A stretch of 64,000 nt of DNA from Stromatinia cepivora (lineage: Eukaryota > Ascomycota > Leotiomycetes > Helotiales > Sclerotiniaceae). The translations under genes and the position numbers were made by a program. Positions 21,506 through 32,014 of the stretch are shown piece by piece. Position 1 is the stretch's first letter. The number at the start of each line of letters is the position of its first letter. The stretch is from positions 682,001-746,000 of the forward strand of contig RCTD01000008.1 of NCBI GenBank assembly GCA_014898415.1, read 5' to 3'. A model generated the notes under the pieces. It had not been told where the DNA came from and made no database searches. It saw only the letters and a program-made list of their open reading frames with translations.

Positions 21506-24008
21506 TCAATCTTGTACCAATTCGTACTCTACTGGAATGCTTGATGGCTGATCGGGTCTAGGCTTCCACAGCCTGATGGAATCCAATTCGCCTGTGAACC
21601 ACCAAGCAATACGCTGTATTTGTGTTAGCAAAATAATTATTTCAATTTATGAAGGAGCTTACCGTGCCGACCTCATATATCTGCACTGCAATGTCTGGGT
21701 CTAGCTTTTGTTCATACATCAACTCGGATTCAGTATTGCAGAACTCGATATCTTGCACGAAAGTCTTAGATTTGGACAATTTAAACGCAATCATGGATGG
21801 AGGCAGTCCAGCCCAGTCATGTATGTCATATATGCATACATGTTTCGAGCGTTCGCTACCTAACCACTGACCCAAGACAACTGTGGGTGTAGTTGTGTCC
21901 ATATGTCGAATGAGCATGCCAATGCAACGGCGACCAACTTTGCAAATCATTACCGATTTTAGATCCTGGATCTTGGCATCATTCATGAAAAGATTGCTAC
22001 CGAGGAACCCAATATACGGTGGTGTTGGGTTGCAAGTCTCATAACGGGGAAGTGGAACTTGGTTGACTTCGGATGGTTTATCATCACCAATGACACCTAT
22101 TCTTCTGATCCTAGGCGAGTTTTCGAAGTAAAATCCGGTAATGCAGCCAATTTGCTTTAGCATTACCCAACGATAATTAGGATACTTTTCTGGATTAATG
22201 TATGGGCCGAAGGTATAGTACCGACCCAGCGTCGTGCGGATCTAGACACAGTAAGCATTGCATTTGGAGCCAAGAAATATATACACTCACTAACATAGAA
22301 GGCACAGATACAGTAGCGTCGAATGTATCAAATCGTAACCAGACATTCGATATACACTCGGATAAGGCCAGCGGAAAGTATACGGCCATCTCGCTGCGAC
22401 TGCCAACAAGATGTGACGTCGTTGAAAAATGTGCTTCAATGCCAGTCATAAACCTTGACAAGAAATGTACCGTGATACCTGATGCGTATACGTCGCCGGC
22501 TGTCAGAGGAATGAATCTAAAAAATCCCAATACTGGTTGCATTCTTCGGTATAGTTCTTGCGGCGCAAAAAAGGTAAATAATGCACCATCGGCATCAAAC
22601 GCCGCCCCAGGGTGATCTGGCCGATCCCACATCACCTGCCTCATGGGAGGCTGATGATTACCCACCACTTCTTCTATCGCGAGACCCTGAAACTATTAAA
22701 TTTGAATCCAGGTATCAAATTGGGCAAACTTACATTATAGAAGCAAACTAAAACATCATTTTCGAGAGTAATTTCTCCATACCAACGCGGACCCATTCGA
22801 GGGATAGTTCCCAACAATTTCGACTCCCAGTTTCGGCCCAAAAGTCTGATGGAACAAACGCCATGAACGCTTGAAACAACCTGAATTTTGGTAACTGTTC
22901 CAACGACCTTAACTCCAAGGCTAGAGTCTTTTTGCGTGACTAAAGCTCATATATACTGCGTGCCATACATGTTGATAATACTTGGCTCGAGGTAATACCC
23001 TGGTTTAATTGCAAGTTCTTGTACGGCTGGAGCCCGCATTTGATGAGCCAAGGTTGATGTCCCTCCAATCAAAAGCATGAAAGCTGAATATGCCGATGTA
23101 GGCCCTACGAAATTCCAAATTCGACATCGTATTTCAGGAGGAAGTTTTGCGATCTGTAATGGCTGGAACATCGCAGTTTTACTATTAACCCTAGCCCTTC
23201 ATCTCCGCAGGCATCTGCCAAGCGGATGCTGGTTGGAGACTTGTGCCCATTTGATATAGAAGCTCCAATTTATCATGCCCAAATTCCCAAGTAAAAATTG
23301 AATAACACCAATCGTGGAAACAAGAAGCAAATTGATGAATGGGGTCATCCAGCATAGGATCAGGTTTGATACTTATATGACTGGATGAGGGCCAGCTGAT
23401 TAAGGTCGCTTTTGTGGGATTCTGTTTGAGCTCGACTACGTCTGTCACAGCTATGGACTCACCCTCATCCTTGTCGAGTTGAACAACTATGAGATTAAGT
23501 ATTTGCATCTTACCCATTACCGAGTAGAAAACATACCTGCGCGAATTTGTGATTGCCATGGCTCATCGGGGTTTTTTGAACGCCACTCGTAAAATAAGTC
23601 GCCATTTGGCTGATTTAAGGAATCAAAAACAGGAAATCGAGCTCGGCACAATAAACAGTACTCGCTCGCTTTCACAAAGGCAATAGGTACACCATCTTCA
23701 TTCTCCGCTTCCTCTTCATCCCCATCTTCGTTTTCAATGTCCGATACTCCCTGTCCGGCTTCGAGGCTCTCAGATCCGTCTTCCATTTCATTTGCCCCAT
23801 TTTCCGCAGCGATAGCGATTTCATCGCCTGGAGAAACAGAGCGAAAAGTCGCACTCTCACTACCATCGCGTGCCATTACCATTGAACCTTGCGGAATCGG
23901 ACTTCCAGACACAGGGTGCGTATTCTCAGCCTCCCTCGCAGGATTTTCGACAACCTCTGAAATTTCTGTTTCCTCATTTGACATCATATCGGGTTCAAGT
24001 ATATGCAT
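21506..24008 (-). pseudogene. F-box-like (LPxE-type) protein, minus paralogue, apparently decayed
   Basis: Five exons can be traced by alignment with the divergent paralogue at 24539-27123: 24008-23537, 23486-22734, 22686-22291, 22241-21663, 21613-21506, with GT-AG introns of 47-50 nt. The N-terminus is acidic and disordered, then SEYCLLCRARF (CxxC), then FHDWCYSIFTW, then the F-box-like KLPPEIRCRIWNFVG, then FMTGIEAHFSTTSHLVG and GRRCIGMLIRHMD blocks, ending RIAWWFTGEL. Exon 2 is not one frame: a one-base shift near 23190 (TAG in one frame) precedes the F-box-like part, and an in-frame TGA at 22947-22949 follows GTQYI. The frame resumes directly after it as ALVTQKDSSLG. Either this is a pseudogene or the sequence has errors. 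F-box proteins normally choose ubiquitin-ligase substrates; here that role is only a guess. Confidence 0.65.
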
Positions 24009-24538
24009 AAGATTACCTGTACGATTTATCGTTGCTTCTTCGATGGAATTTATTGAAGACCACGCCGTGCATTTGATCTGCTGTCGCAGGGTGATGTAAT
24101 ACCATAAACACTAAATATAATCTTTTCAAAAATGACCCAAAATACCTCGATAATACAGAAGGGCTCCGACCCCAATAATTCCGTACTATTGCCTCAAGAA
24201 GTAAAATCTTCTTTCAAGTTGATTGGTTGATGGTCAAAGTAAGATCTTACTTGAGCTCTGGTTACTAGACAAACACCAAGCGAAATGTTGGTTCCACTCG
24301 GCTTGCAGAGGCCTACGCACATACAGCCGCTAAGTCAATTTCCATTGGTACTGATATACCCTATACCTTGAACTTCCTCGACCGAAAAAAAAGTAAGTCA
24401 ACTACTGAGTCAACTTCGATTAAAAAAAGTATTGAGCACGTGACGAACGCGACCAGATGTTGTTTGCGAACTCCTGCTTCAATAAGTTTCTTTCTACAAC
24501 CCAATACACAAGCCAAATTCTCGAGCGTCAAAGATAAG
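24009..24538. promoter_or_regulatory. Shared upstream region of the divergent F-box-like pair
   Basis: About 530 bp separate the two start codons, so both genes would fire from one bidirectional promoter region. A frame upstream of the plus start is open from 24368 but begins without ATG. I see no clear TATA box or operator. Confidence 0.4.
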
Positions 24539-27123
24539 ATGGTCGGAAGGGAATTTGAAGCGTCACCGTTTCATGGAAGGTTGACAAATAGAGGGGGCCA
24601 GGGACGCCTGTCAATCCAAAGTTCTACCACGGAAAGCACACATGATTTAATAGATACACTAGAGTCTAGTATAGACTCGAGTGAGGAAAACGAGATGCTA
24701 GATGACGCTGAAGGTCACACATTTCCTCGCTTGGCCAGCTTAGAAGCACAACTTTCCACCGCGGAGAATGATACCAGATTCCGCGAAGGCTCGCGCACAC
24801 CTCTTGGATCTGAAGAAGAGCTTGATCAGGAGATGACCGGAAGCGAATCCGAAGTGCAATTATTCTCGGAAGAGACTATGGAGAAAGCGAAGAACGTGGC
24901 AGCGTGCCAGATTCTCCAGGCTCATGGACTCACCATAAGCCACCAAATGTGACTCTTGAAATGGCGTGCAGATATTGTATATTATGCCAAGCCCAATTTC
25001 TTCCATTCCGCACAGAAAGTCGGAATATCAATGCTTATTGGCAGTGGCGAGAGAGACGTCAAGTGCAACCATGGGAATACAAATTTCGTGCCGGTGTGTG
25101 AACCAATTAAGGAAAATGTGTGAGTGGTTTTATGGCTAATTGTTGATACCAATTTTAGTTCTAAGAATGAACAGTATGGACGAAGAAGACATCGATATCA
25201 CAGAGCCCATGACATTCCCAGACATTGCGGGCGTGAGCCGCCTCGTGGCATATGTACCTAGTCTCGATCCACCGGACAGGATCGCTATAAGCCCGACTCA
25301 ATCCCTTGGTAACACTCCGTACAGGGAAGCATTTTGTTTCCATGACTGGTGCTATTCTATTTTTCGTTGGAGAGTGGGTGCTTTCAGTAATGCGACTTTC
25401 TACAAGGCCTGCAAAAGTTTATCAATTTCTCCGGCATGGGAGAACACCGTTGAATCTGAAGCTTGCATTTACAATACGACTATCATTAATAGCCTTTTAT
25501 CAGATATGACAGAGCTTAGTCCCAACTATCAACCATTCTTTTTGTCGAAATTGCCTGCGGAATTGAGAGCACGCATCTGGGGATATGTGGGCGAAACATC
25601 GCGTTTATTCCACCACATTCATCGTGCCACGGATTGTGTCTTGACATTGTACCCAAATTTGCATCTTATTCCGAAGATGATCAAGATCTTCGGTACAGAT
25701 TACATACAGAGCATCCATGCAGACTTAGTCACGATCCTAATCATAGACCAAGAAGTCGCATGCACATATAAACTGGCAATCGGCACTCATGGTATATGCG
25801 TAATCAAGTTAATCGGTCAGTATCGATCTTCCGCTTGGATTGGTAAAGTTCCGACATCTGGCCTTGTCTAGTATGCCGACGCCTGTAAAGGTCCGGTTCT
25901 AGATCGTGAGCTCAAATACACTTTCAAAGTAAGCATTATGCCCCTTGAATGCGAGCCAACAAAAGTAACTTCAGCAGGGTCTCAGTATAGACGTAAGTAA
26001 AAGGTTTACGTCAATTAAAGCTATCTGGGATAGAGCTGATCCACCGCAATGGCCAAGAGAGGGGAGTCTCTTCTTTTATCCTCTGACAGATTTGGATCTG
26101 TACAGATGTCTCCCTTTCTACAAAGGAGAAGAATTTGCTCAGGGTATAACTTTTTATTTCCATCAGGAATACATTACTGGTATGGAGGTCCATTACAAAA
26201 CGAGCACTGAGGTTGTGGGATGCTACAGTAGTGTGGCTCTCCACTTACCTTTTGCGCCAGGTGAGCGTATAGCCTATGTATGGATTAAGCTTGAGGATAA
26301 TAGATATGAGCGCAACGTACACCCCGCAGTCATTGTTTAGTTGTGCACACATTCTTTCACTATCGTTGCTTGATAACTTATATCAATTTAGTTCCGAACA
26401 ACTTATGGAAGGACATGCTACCTCGGGCCGTATATTTCTCCCATTGACTACAGATCCTGCCGATGGCATCGTTTGAACTTCCATGGACATATCACAGGTT
26501 TCTGTTTTCAGAATTTTGCCTGGGCATTGAATAGGATCAATGTTACAAGTGGTGGAGAGGACGTAGAGCCTACGGAACCGCTGCTTGACTATGATACACC
26601 AAACCAACGACCTTTTCCATGGATTCCTGGAGAATCCGGTCTTTGCAATCTTGATGTTTATTTTACAGATGCAAAATTTGTGGGAATGAAGATGGAGACT
26701 CTATGTAGGATTGATAAGCGCTGTATGGGAATATTGATAGAGTACCTAGATTCCCCACCTGTCGTTCTCGGGCAATGGTATAAAGCATCAGTATCTCAGC
26801 ATCAAACCATATATGATGGAAGTCATCCTCCTCCTTCGAATATATTTTCCGATCATCATGATTCGAAGTCTCTGAAACAGGTTTTGTAGTAGATATCAGT
26901 TTCACGCAGGAAGTACTCCCACTGGAAGTCGATACAGATGATCGGGTGTCGATATTTGATCTTACTCGTCAAGAGATTTGAAACTCATGGTCCCGAAGTC
27001 GACTTTCTAAATTTTACTAACAGTCAACAGCGCATTATTTGGTGGTTCACGAAAACGAAAATTACATCACTGGGTGGAATTCAGATAATGAGCCTGCCGA
27101 CACCGTACAAAAGTAAAAACTAA
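24539..27123 (+). pseudogene. F-box-like protein, plus paralogue, apparently decayed
   Basis: This mirrors the minus gene block by block: an acidic N-terminus, CRYCILCQAQF, FHDWCYSIFRW, KLPAELRARIWGYVG, ITGMEVHYKTSTEVVG, KRCMGILIEYLD and RIIWWFTK. Introns fall at equivalent places, for example 25094-25158 (GTGTGT...TTTTAG) and one ending before GLSIDV near 25976. Damage is visible: the frame changes at about 24850-24900 between the acidic part and the CxxC block; TAG at 25870-25872 stands where the paralogue has Trp (PRWYGE), as a G-to-A change would give; and the frame shifts near 26860 before TGFVVDISFTQEVLP. I therefore call it a pseudogene. Start is the ATG at 24539, in good context (AAGATGG). 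Confidence 0.62.
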
Positions 27124-27422
27124 TTTCCAAAGTGAATTGAGTAAGCATTCAAATGTGGGACCGCAGAATATCATGCTTTTTCTAGCTCGTAGAATTTATC
27201 TCCTTAAGAAAATACTATCTATGGGTCTACACATCTTGATTCCTGGTTGTTTTGACTTAACCTGTTTCCACTGAGGGGTTCAGCCCGACCACTTCCGTTT
27301 CGCAGAAGTCTCATGAAGATTGTCGAAAACCACGAATAATATGAATATTTCCAAGGGACCCATAAATATCCATCACCGACTCCAAGGAAACATGACCATG
27401 ACTACATATAACAAACCAAGTG

Positions 27423-28346
27423 TTATAAATCATATCCAGAACGTCGTCCTTTCTTTTTATGTTTCGAGCCCCACTGAATCGTTTCGTTGTCCGGGAAGGG
27501 GTTTCTAGTTACAACCGAATTATTTCTACCCTTCATTCTCTTCATAACCTCTACTGCAAAATCGCCATGCGTGGACATGAATTCCACAAACTCCCCCCTA
27601 TCAAGTAACACGTCAATGTGACTCGCAGCAGCTGTAACCACCGCGTTCCTAAGCAGCATATCAGAGCTTGGGGTGTTTTCCCAGAGTAATTCCGCAGCAG
27701 CAGAAAACTCTGGCGTGTTCCAATGTTCGTCTAGGCTTTTTGTACACTTCTCACATGCTAGACTCTTGAGTGCTGGGATCATGTATTTATCGGCGATGAT
27801 GTAGACCTTGGCGTTGAAGAGCAGTGATGATGGTACTGAAAGTGGTGTCACTTCAGGAGCCCTGCCTCCTGTGTGAGCGAGTACTCGATTATTCCAAGTG
27901 AGGCTGCTTCGTCCGCCCCATGTATCTAATTCGGGTTCAGGTTCGGGTTCAGATTCCGGTGTAGGTGGACTCAGCGGCAACTCGGCTTTCCAAATTCTAA
28001 GCTGTGAATCACTGCCTGAAGCTTCAGGCGCCAGGGCTACCTGATCATCATACGTTCTAAGGTACAAATAATGAATCATGGCTTCCACGATTGGCAACTC
28101 ATCATCACTCATATGATATTCGCCCTTCGCAGCTTCTTGCTAATGCTTCATCAGAAGGTGCACATTGTCCTCGATTTGGATGTTACCTACCCAACGATCA
28201 TCATCCATAGCTGCAGCGATCACCGGTGATCGCATACAGACCACCGCACGATGAGTATCGAACACTTTATCCTCGCAACGGATTTTCATATCTGAATATT
28301 TGCCTGTGTCGTACAGGGCTCGAATCGCGTCGAGAGCGTCCGACAT
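27423..28346 (-). CDS. BTB/POZ domain protein, two exons
   Basis: BTB domains mediate dimerisation and often link partners to cullin-3 ubiquitin ligases. Exon 1 (28346-28191) gives 52 residues with KYSDMKIRCEDKVFDTHRAV and CMRSPVIAAAM, the first half of the BTB fold. A 51-nt phase-0 intron (28190-28140, GTAGGT...TTAG) carries an in-frame TAG. Exon 2 (28139-27423) opens QEAAKGEYHMSDDELPIVEA and MIHYLYLRTYDD, completing the domain. The product is 290 residues. A Ser/Pro/Glu-rich insert with repeated Glu-Pro pairs follows (about 90-105), then an alpha-helical region (KVYIIADKYMIPALKSLA) of the BTB-BACK-like type common in ascomycetes, and a basic tail (KHKKKGRRSG). Read without splicing, the gene would look broken. 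Family certain, partner unknown. Confidence 0.88.
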
Positions 28347-29452
28347 GATTGTAAGTTAATCTCCTGTGAGATGCAATTTTTGAATCAAGGTGGTATCTTT
28401 TGGTAAATCAGGAGTGATGTTGACGAAATGAGAAGCTCGACATTACCGAATACCAAATGTATATGCAGCAACGTTTCATACCTCGTTGCGGGGTATTCAA
28501 CTGACGTGAGGCTGGGGCTGCAACTCCTTAACCCCCAGCAAAGCCCTAAAGCCTAACTGGTTGGCAAACGATCCTACTCTGAATGCCCTGCAGACAGCCT
28601 TGTTTCACGGCAACATGCATGCATGTTCAATGCATTCATCTCACCAATAATCCTTGAGATTCCACGCTTTTGTATGGATAACAGGGGACTTTGCAGAGCT
28701 TTATCATTTGATTGATACGACCTCTCTCATCGAAACACGATGGGTCCAATAAGCTGCCACCCAGAAAGCAATAGATGGCCTATTCGTGCAGGATGATATT
28801 TGATTCGATATGTCTTATCAACGCGTCTAATCAACCTAAGTTGGTGAGCCGAATCTCAAATCTCACCCAATTGTACCGCGTTCCAATGCCTACCTACCCC
28901 GCCATTATCCAACTTTGACAATAGAACTGATAAAATTACTACACTATGAAAAAAACCTAACCACAGATTTCAAGAAATCCATCGCGATAAACTCCCCATT
29001 CCCATCTCAGCGGAAACATTTCCGCCTCCACAAAGTCTATTCCGACCCACCACCACACACAACCCCCTCACTGCCCCACTCCGCGCTCAAATTCGCTGCT
29101 GATAGCCTTCTCTCGTACGAATCGGTAATACACGAGTATTCACACTGAGATCTTATTTCTGTTCAATCTGATCACTTGATAATGATAATTCCGAGGATAG
29201 ATTTGTATTCGTCATCCGAAGCAGGGAGGTATCCATAATACTTCTATCAATTGGTGTCGAGGTATGCATACTTGGTTAGCTTGTTAGTCCGACCCGAACA
29301 TAATATATTTTGATAGGTAATGATATAAAAGTATCCCAAACCAAGCTCTGTTTGAAATTTATTCTCTTTCTTTCTTTCTTTCTCTTCACGAATTGAAGTC
29401 ATAAATCAAAAAACTTACACCTCAATCCTCCAAAAATCTTTCCACAGCAACA
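28347..29452. other. Divergent spacer between BTB and Dabb genes
   Basis: About 1.1 kb serving as upstream DNA for both neighbours. A run of TTTC repeats near 29,365-29,385 and a pyrimidine-rich leader precede the Dabb ATG. The frame at 28915-29148 is low in information. No other gene seen. Confidence 0.5.
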
Positions 29453-29868
29453 ATGGCCAGAATAATCCGCATAACCATGTTCAAAGTACCAACCCAAGCC
29501 TCCCGGGACACCCTCCTCAAAAACTACGAAACGCTATCCAAAACCGCCGTCAAAGTATTTATATTCCCTCCCTCTCCCTCCTACCCTCATCCTCCCCACA
29601 TCCCACATACCATTCCCTCAACTAACCCACACCCCTCCTCCAGGACTCAGCCCCCTACATCCTCTCCCTCCACGCAGGCGAATCTCAACCCAACGATCCA
29701 CGCACCCAAGGCTATTCCGTCGTCGCGAAAACCGAATTTAAGAATCTGGAAGATATGAAATATTATGAGGATTCCTGTGAAGCGCATCGGTGGTTTAAGG
29801 CTGAGGTGAAGACATTGGGGGTTGAGGGGATGTGTTGTGTGTTTTATGAGCCGAGTGTTGTTGCTTAG
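29453..29868 (+). CDS. Dabb (stress-responsive A/B barrel) domain protein
   Basis: Two exons: 29453-29554 (34 codons, MARIIRITMFKVPTQASRDT and onward) and 29644-29868, joined across an 89-nt intron with GTATTT donor, CTAAC branch site and CAG acceptor. The product is 108 residues, the usual length of a single Dabb domain, a dimeric ferredoxin-like barrel found in plant and fungal stress proteins and in some polyketide cyclases. Exon 2 contains DSAPYILSLHAGESQ, YSVVAKTEFKNLEDMKYYED and AEVKTLGVEGMCCVFYE, matching the 'vthvalfkFkd' start and 'h..f...v' end of the family. The neighbours do not suggest a pathway, so enzymatic function is open. Start ATG is in good context (ACAATGG). Confidence 0.88.
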
Positions 29869-30279
29869 GGTTGTCGTTTTGGTAAAGGGTGAAGAGGGAA
29901 GGGAGGGCTTATAATTTACATCAATGGCTCTAAAATGTTATTAAAGATGCTCGCATAAACAGTGTATACAAAGGCAGCGATTCGTAGCACAACATCTAAA
30001 AGTTGTAAATGGACACAATGGTTGAAAATTCCCGTAAGCTCAACATTCAGGTATTCTAGCAGCGAGCTTCGCAGACTTGATTGGCGTGAAGCAAAAGTCT
30101 CTAGAGAATTTGACGTATTACAAGATGCCCAATGTGTCGCAAACAGCAAATTGCATTACAAAAATGAATATTGACCAGACTCCTATCAAAGTCTTGCCCC
30201 GCCACTTTTATTGCCACTATACACCTCAGCGAACTTTCTTGATTTATGCAACCACCCGGAAAATACAAAAAGAAAGCTC
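29869..30279. other. Convergent spacer between Dabb and hydrolase genes
   Basis: 411 bp of 3' flanking DNA shared by two convergent genes. No terminator-like structure or gene recognised. Confidence 0.5.
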
Positions 30280-31338
30280 CTACTTGAAATGTTTCCCGAA
30301 GAACTCAATAACCGTCTTATAACCCCTCTCATACTCGCTCTTGACCCTCTCATTCTCGAGATCCGATCGTGCGGCCATGAATCTATATTCAAAATCAGTA
30401 AAGCGCACTCCCTACACACGCGGAGGCTTCACAGAAGGTATCACTAGAAACATACCCATGAATCTGATCCTTAAAAGTCTCAACATATTTCTCTCCCGTA
30501 AGATTCGCCTCAAACTTCTTTACCTCCTCCTCATCCTCATCCTTTGATGCTAGCATAATAAGTGGAATCTTAATGTTCACTGCATCTTTTGAATCGACCA
30601 TAGCTGGGTGACACTCGGCAGCCACGACGAATGGGTTGGAAGGAGCAGAGGTAGTGAGGGACACGATTTTACCTCCCCAACAGTACTATTTATCACAAGC
30701 ATTAGCCCCCATCCACGAACCGCAGACGTTCAATTCCATTCCAATGCAACTCAATTCCTACCAAGTAGAAAAACACTCACCCCAAGCATAGCCCATTTCT
30801 CAATCGATTTATACTTCTCCCCCATCGCCTTTACCAAACCCGGCACACTTTCCGCAGCTTTCGGGGGTAATCCCGTCGTTTGAAAGAAGTTCCCTAACTT
30901 CTTTTGCTTCTCCTCATTATCAGGTGGATACCAACCGATATCGGCTGGTTTTCCCTCGAAAAGGTCTGGCATAAAGACGAGGTATTTATTGTGTTCGTCG
31001 GAATTGGCGAGGATATCAGCGCCTTGGACGGTTTGGGGATAGAAGCCGAAGATGTCGAAGATCAAGAAGATGGCTTTTGTTGCATCTGCGGGGCCGGTGA
31101 CGTCTATGGGCGTATTAGCTGAAGTTTGAGAGGAGAAGTAGAAATAAGATTGGGAAGGTCTCTTAGAGAGAGTATTCCAATGATAGAGTTGTAGATACGT
31201 TTGGAGATCCATTCGATTGGAATACTTACAAGTCTTTAGACCACCAATGGTTTCATATTTTCCCTTATGTTCATATCCCTTGGATACAATAGGTGGGATA
31301 TTGCAGCAAGCTGCGCTGTGTCCATGTTGAGCTTCCAT
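30280..31338 (-). CDS. Dienelactone hydrolase family protein
   Basis: An alpha/beta-hydrolase with a Cys-Asp-His triad, related to bacterial dienelactone hydrolase and yeast Aim2. Four exons: 31338-31230, 31103-30781, 30685-30456 and 30382-30280, with GT-AG introns of 126, 95 and 73 nt; the total is 765 nt, 254 residues. Exon 1 gives the N-terminal ACCNIPPIVSKGYEHKG. Exon 2 has AIFLIFDIFGFYPQTVQGAD and LVFMPDLFEGKP. Exon 3 starts exactly at the nucleophile elbow YCWGGK (Cys146). Asp193 in MLASKDED is the likely acid, and His220 in KDQIHG is the base, with the GFMAAR that follows lying across the last splice. Introns were placed by keeping these family motifs in frame. Length is typical for the fungal cytosolic members; the natural substrate is not known. 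Confidence 0.9.
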
Positions 31339-32014
31339 TATAAAATTTCGCTGAGAAATTGTATTTATGTAGTATTTATGTATTTTTTACAATTGTTGTA
31401 GAGTGTAAGAAAGAGGAAGAAGAGGTGGAAAAGGGTGGGATATTGCGAAAACAAAGGCGCCTATGCAATGCGGGGCAATGGCGACAGTGACGTCGATAAC
31501 AAAAAGTTGACTTGGTAGGTTAATGCCGATATCTACTATCTACACGTGATGTGGCTCAATTGCCATTCAAAAGAAGTTATGAAGATGAGCAAGCATGTCA
31601 TGGCAAATGGTGGAGTGTATTTTTCAGTATTGAAAAAGCTTGAGACTATTCAATATTCAGTGATGATCAGGTATCTCTAGGTACAAATCGCGAAGTAATC
31701 TGCATGTGAATCCCAAATAAAATCTTGAGAAAGCCCCAAATCCATCCATATACGGTGCAAAAGCCGCGAATACAGAAATTGATTCAATTCATGCCAGAAC
31801 TCCGAGCATATGAAACCCAAGAAGAGCAAGCACTGTAATGGTGGATTGCCGTATGTAAAGAAAAGCCCCCAACCCGAAAATGGTGATCCTTGAAAGTGAA
31901 GCCAATTGTAAAGAACCTCAAAGAATTATCATCCTAATTGTTGGATAGACGCCAAAGAAACTGTAATTCAAAAGAAATTATAACCAGGCTGTTGGGGATT
32001 CGAGCATTCAAGAT
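31339..32014. other. Spacer between hydrolase and SH3 gene
   Basis: About 680 bp, upstream of the hydrolase and downstream of the SH3 gene. No open frame of note. Confidence 0.5.

Noticed and set aside
22202..22615. Plus-strand 137-codon frame
   Set aside because: It is the antisense shadow of the minus F-box-like gene, which has the conserved blocks.
29555..29643. Open frame through the Dabb intron (Pro/His/Ser-rich)
   Set aside because: The Dabb domain continues only after removing this stretch, which has a GT donor, CTAAC branch site and AG acceptor.
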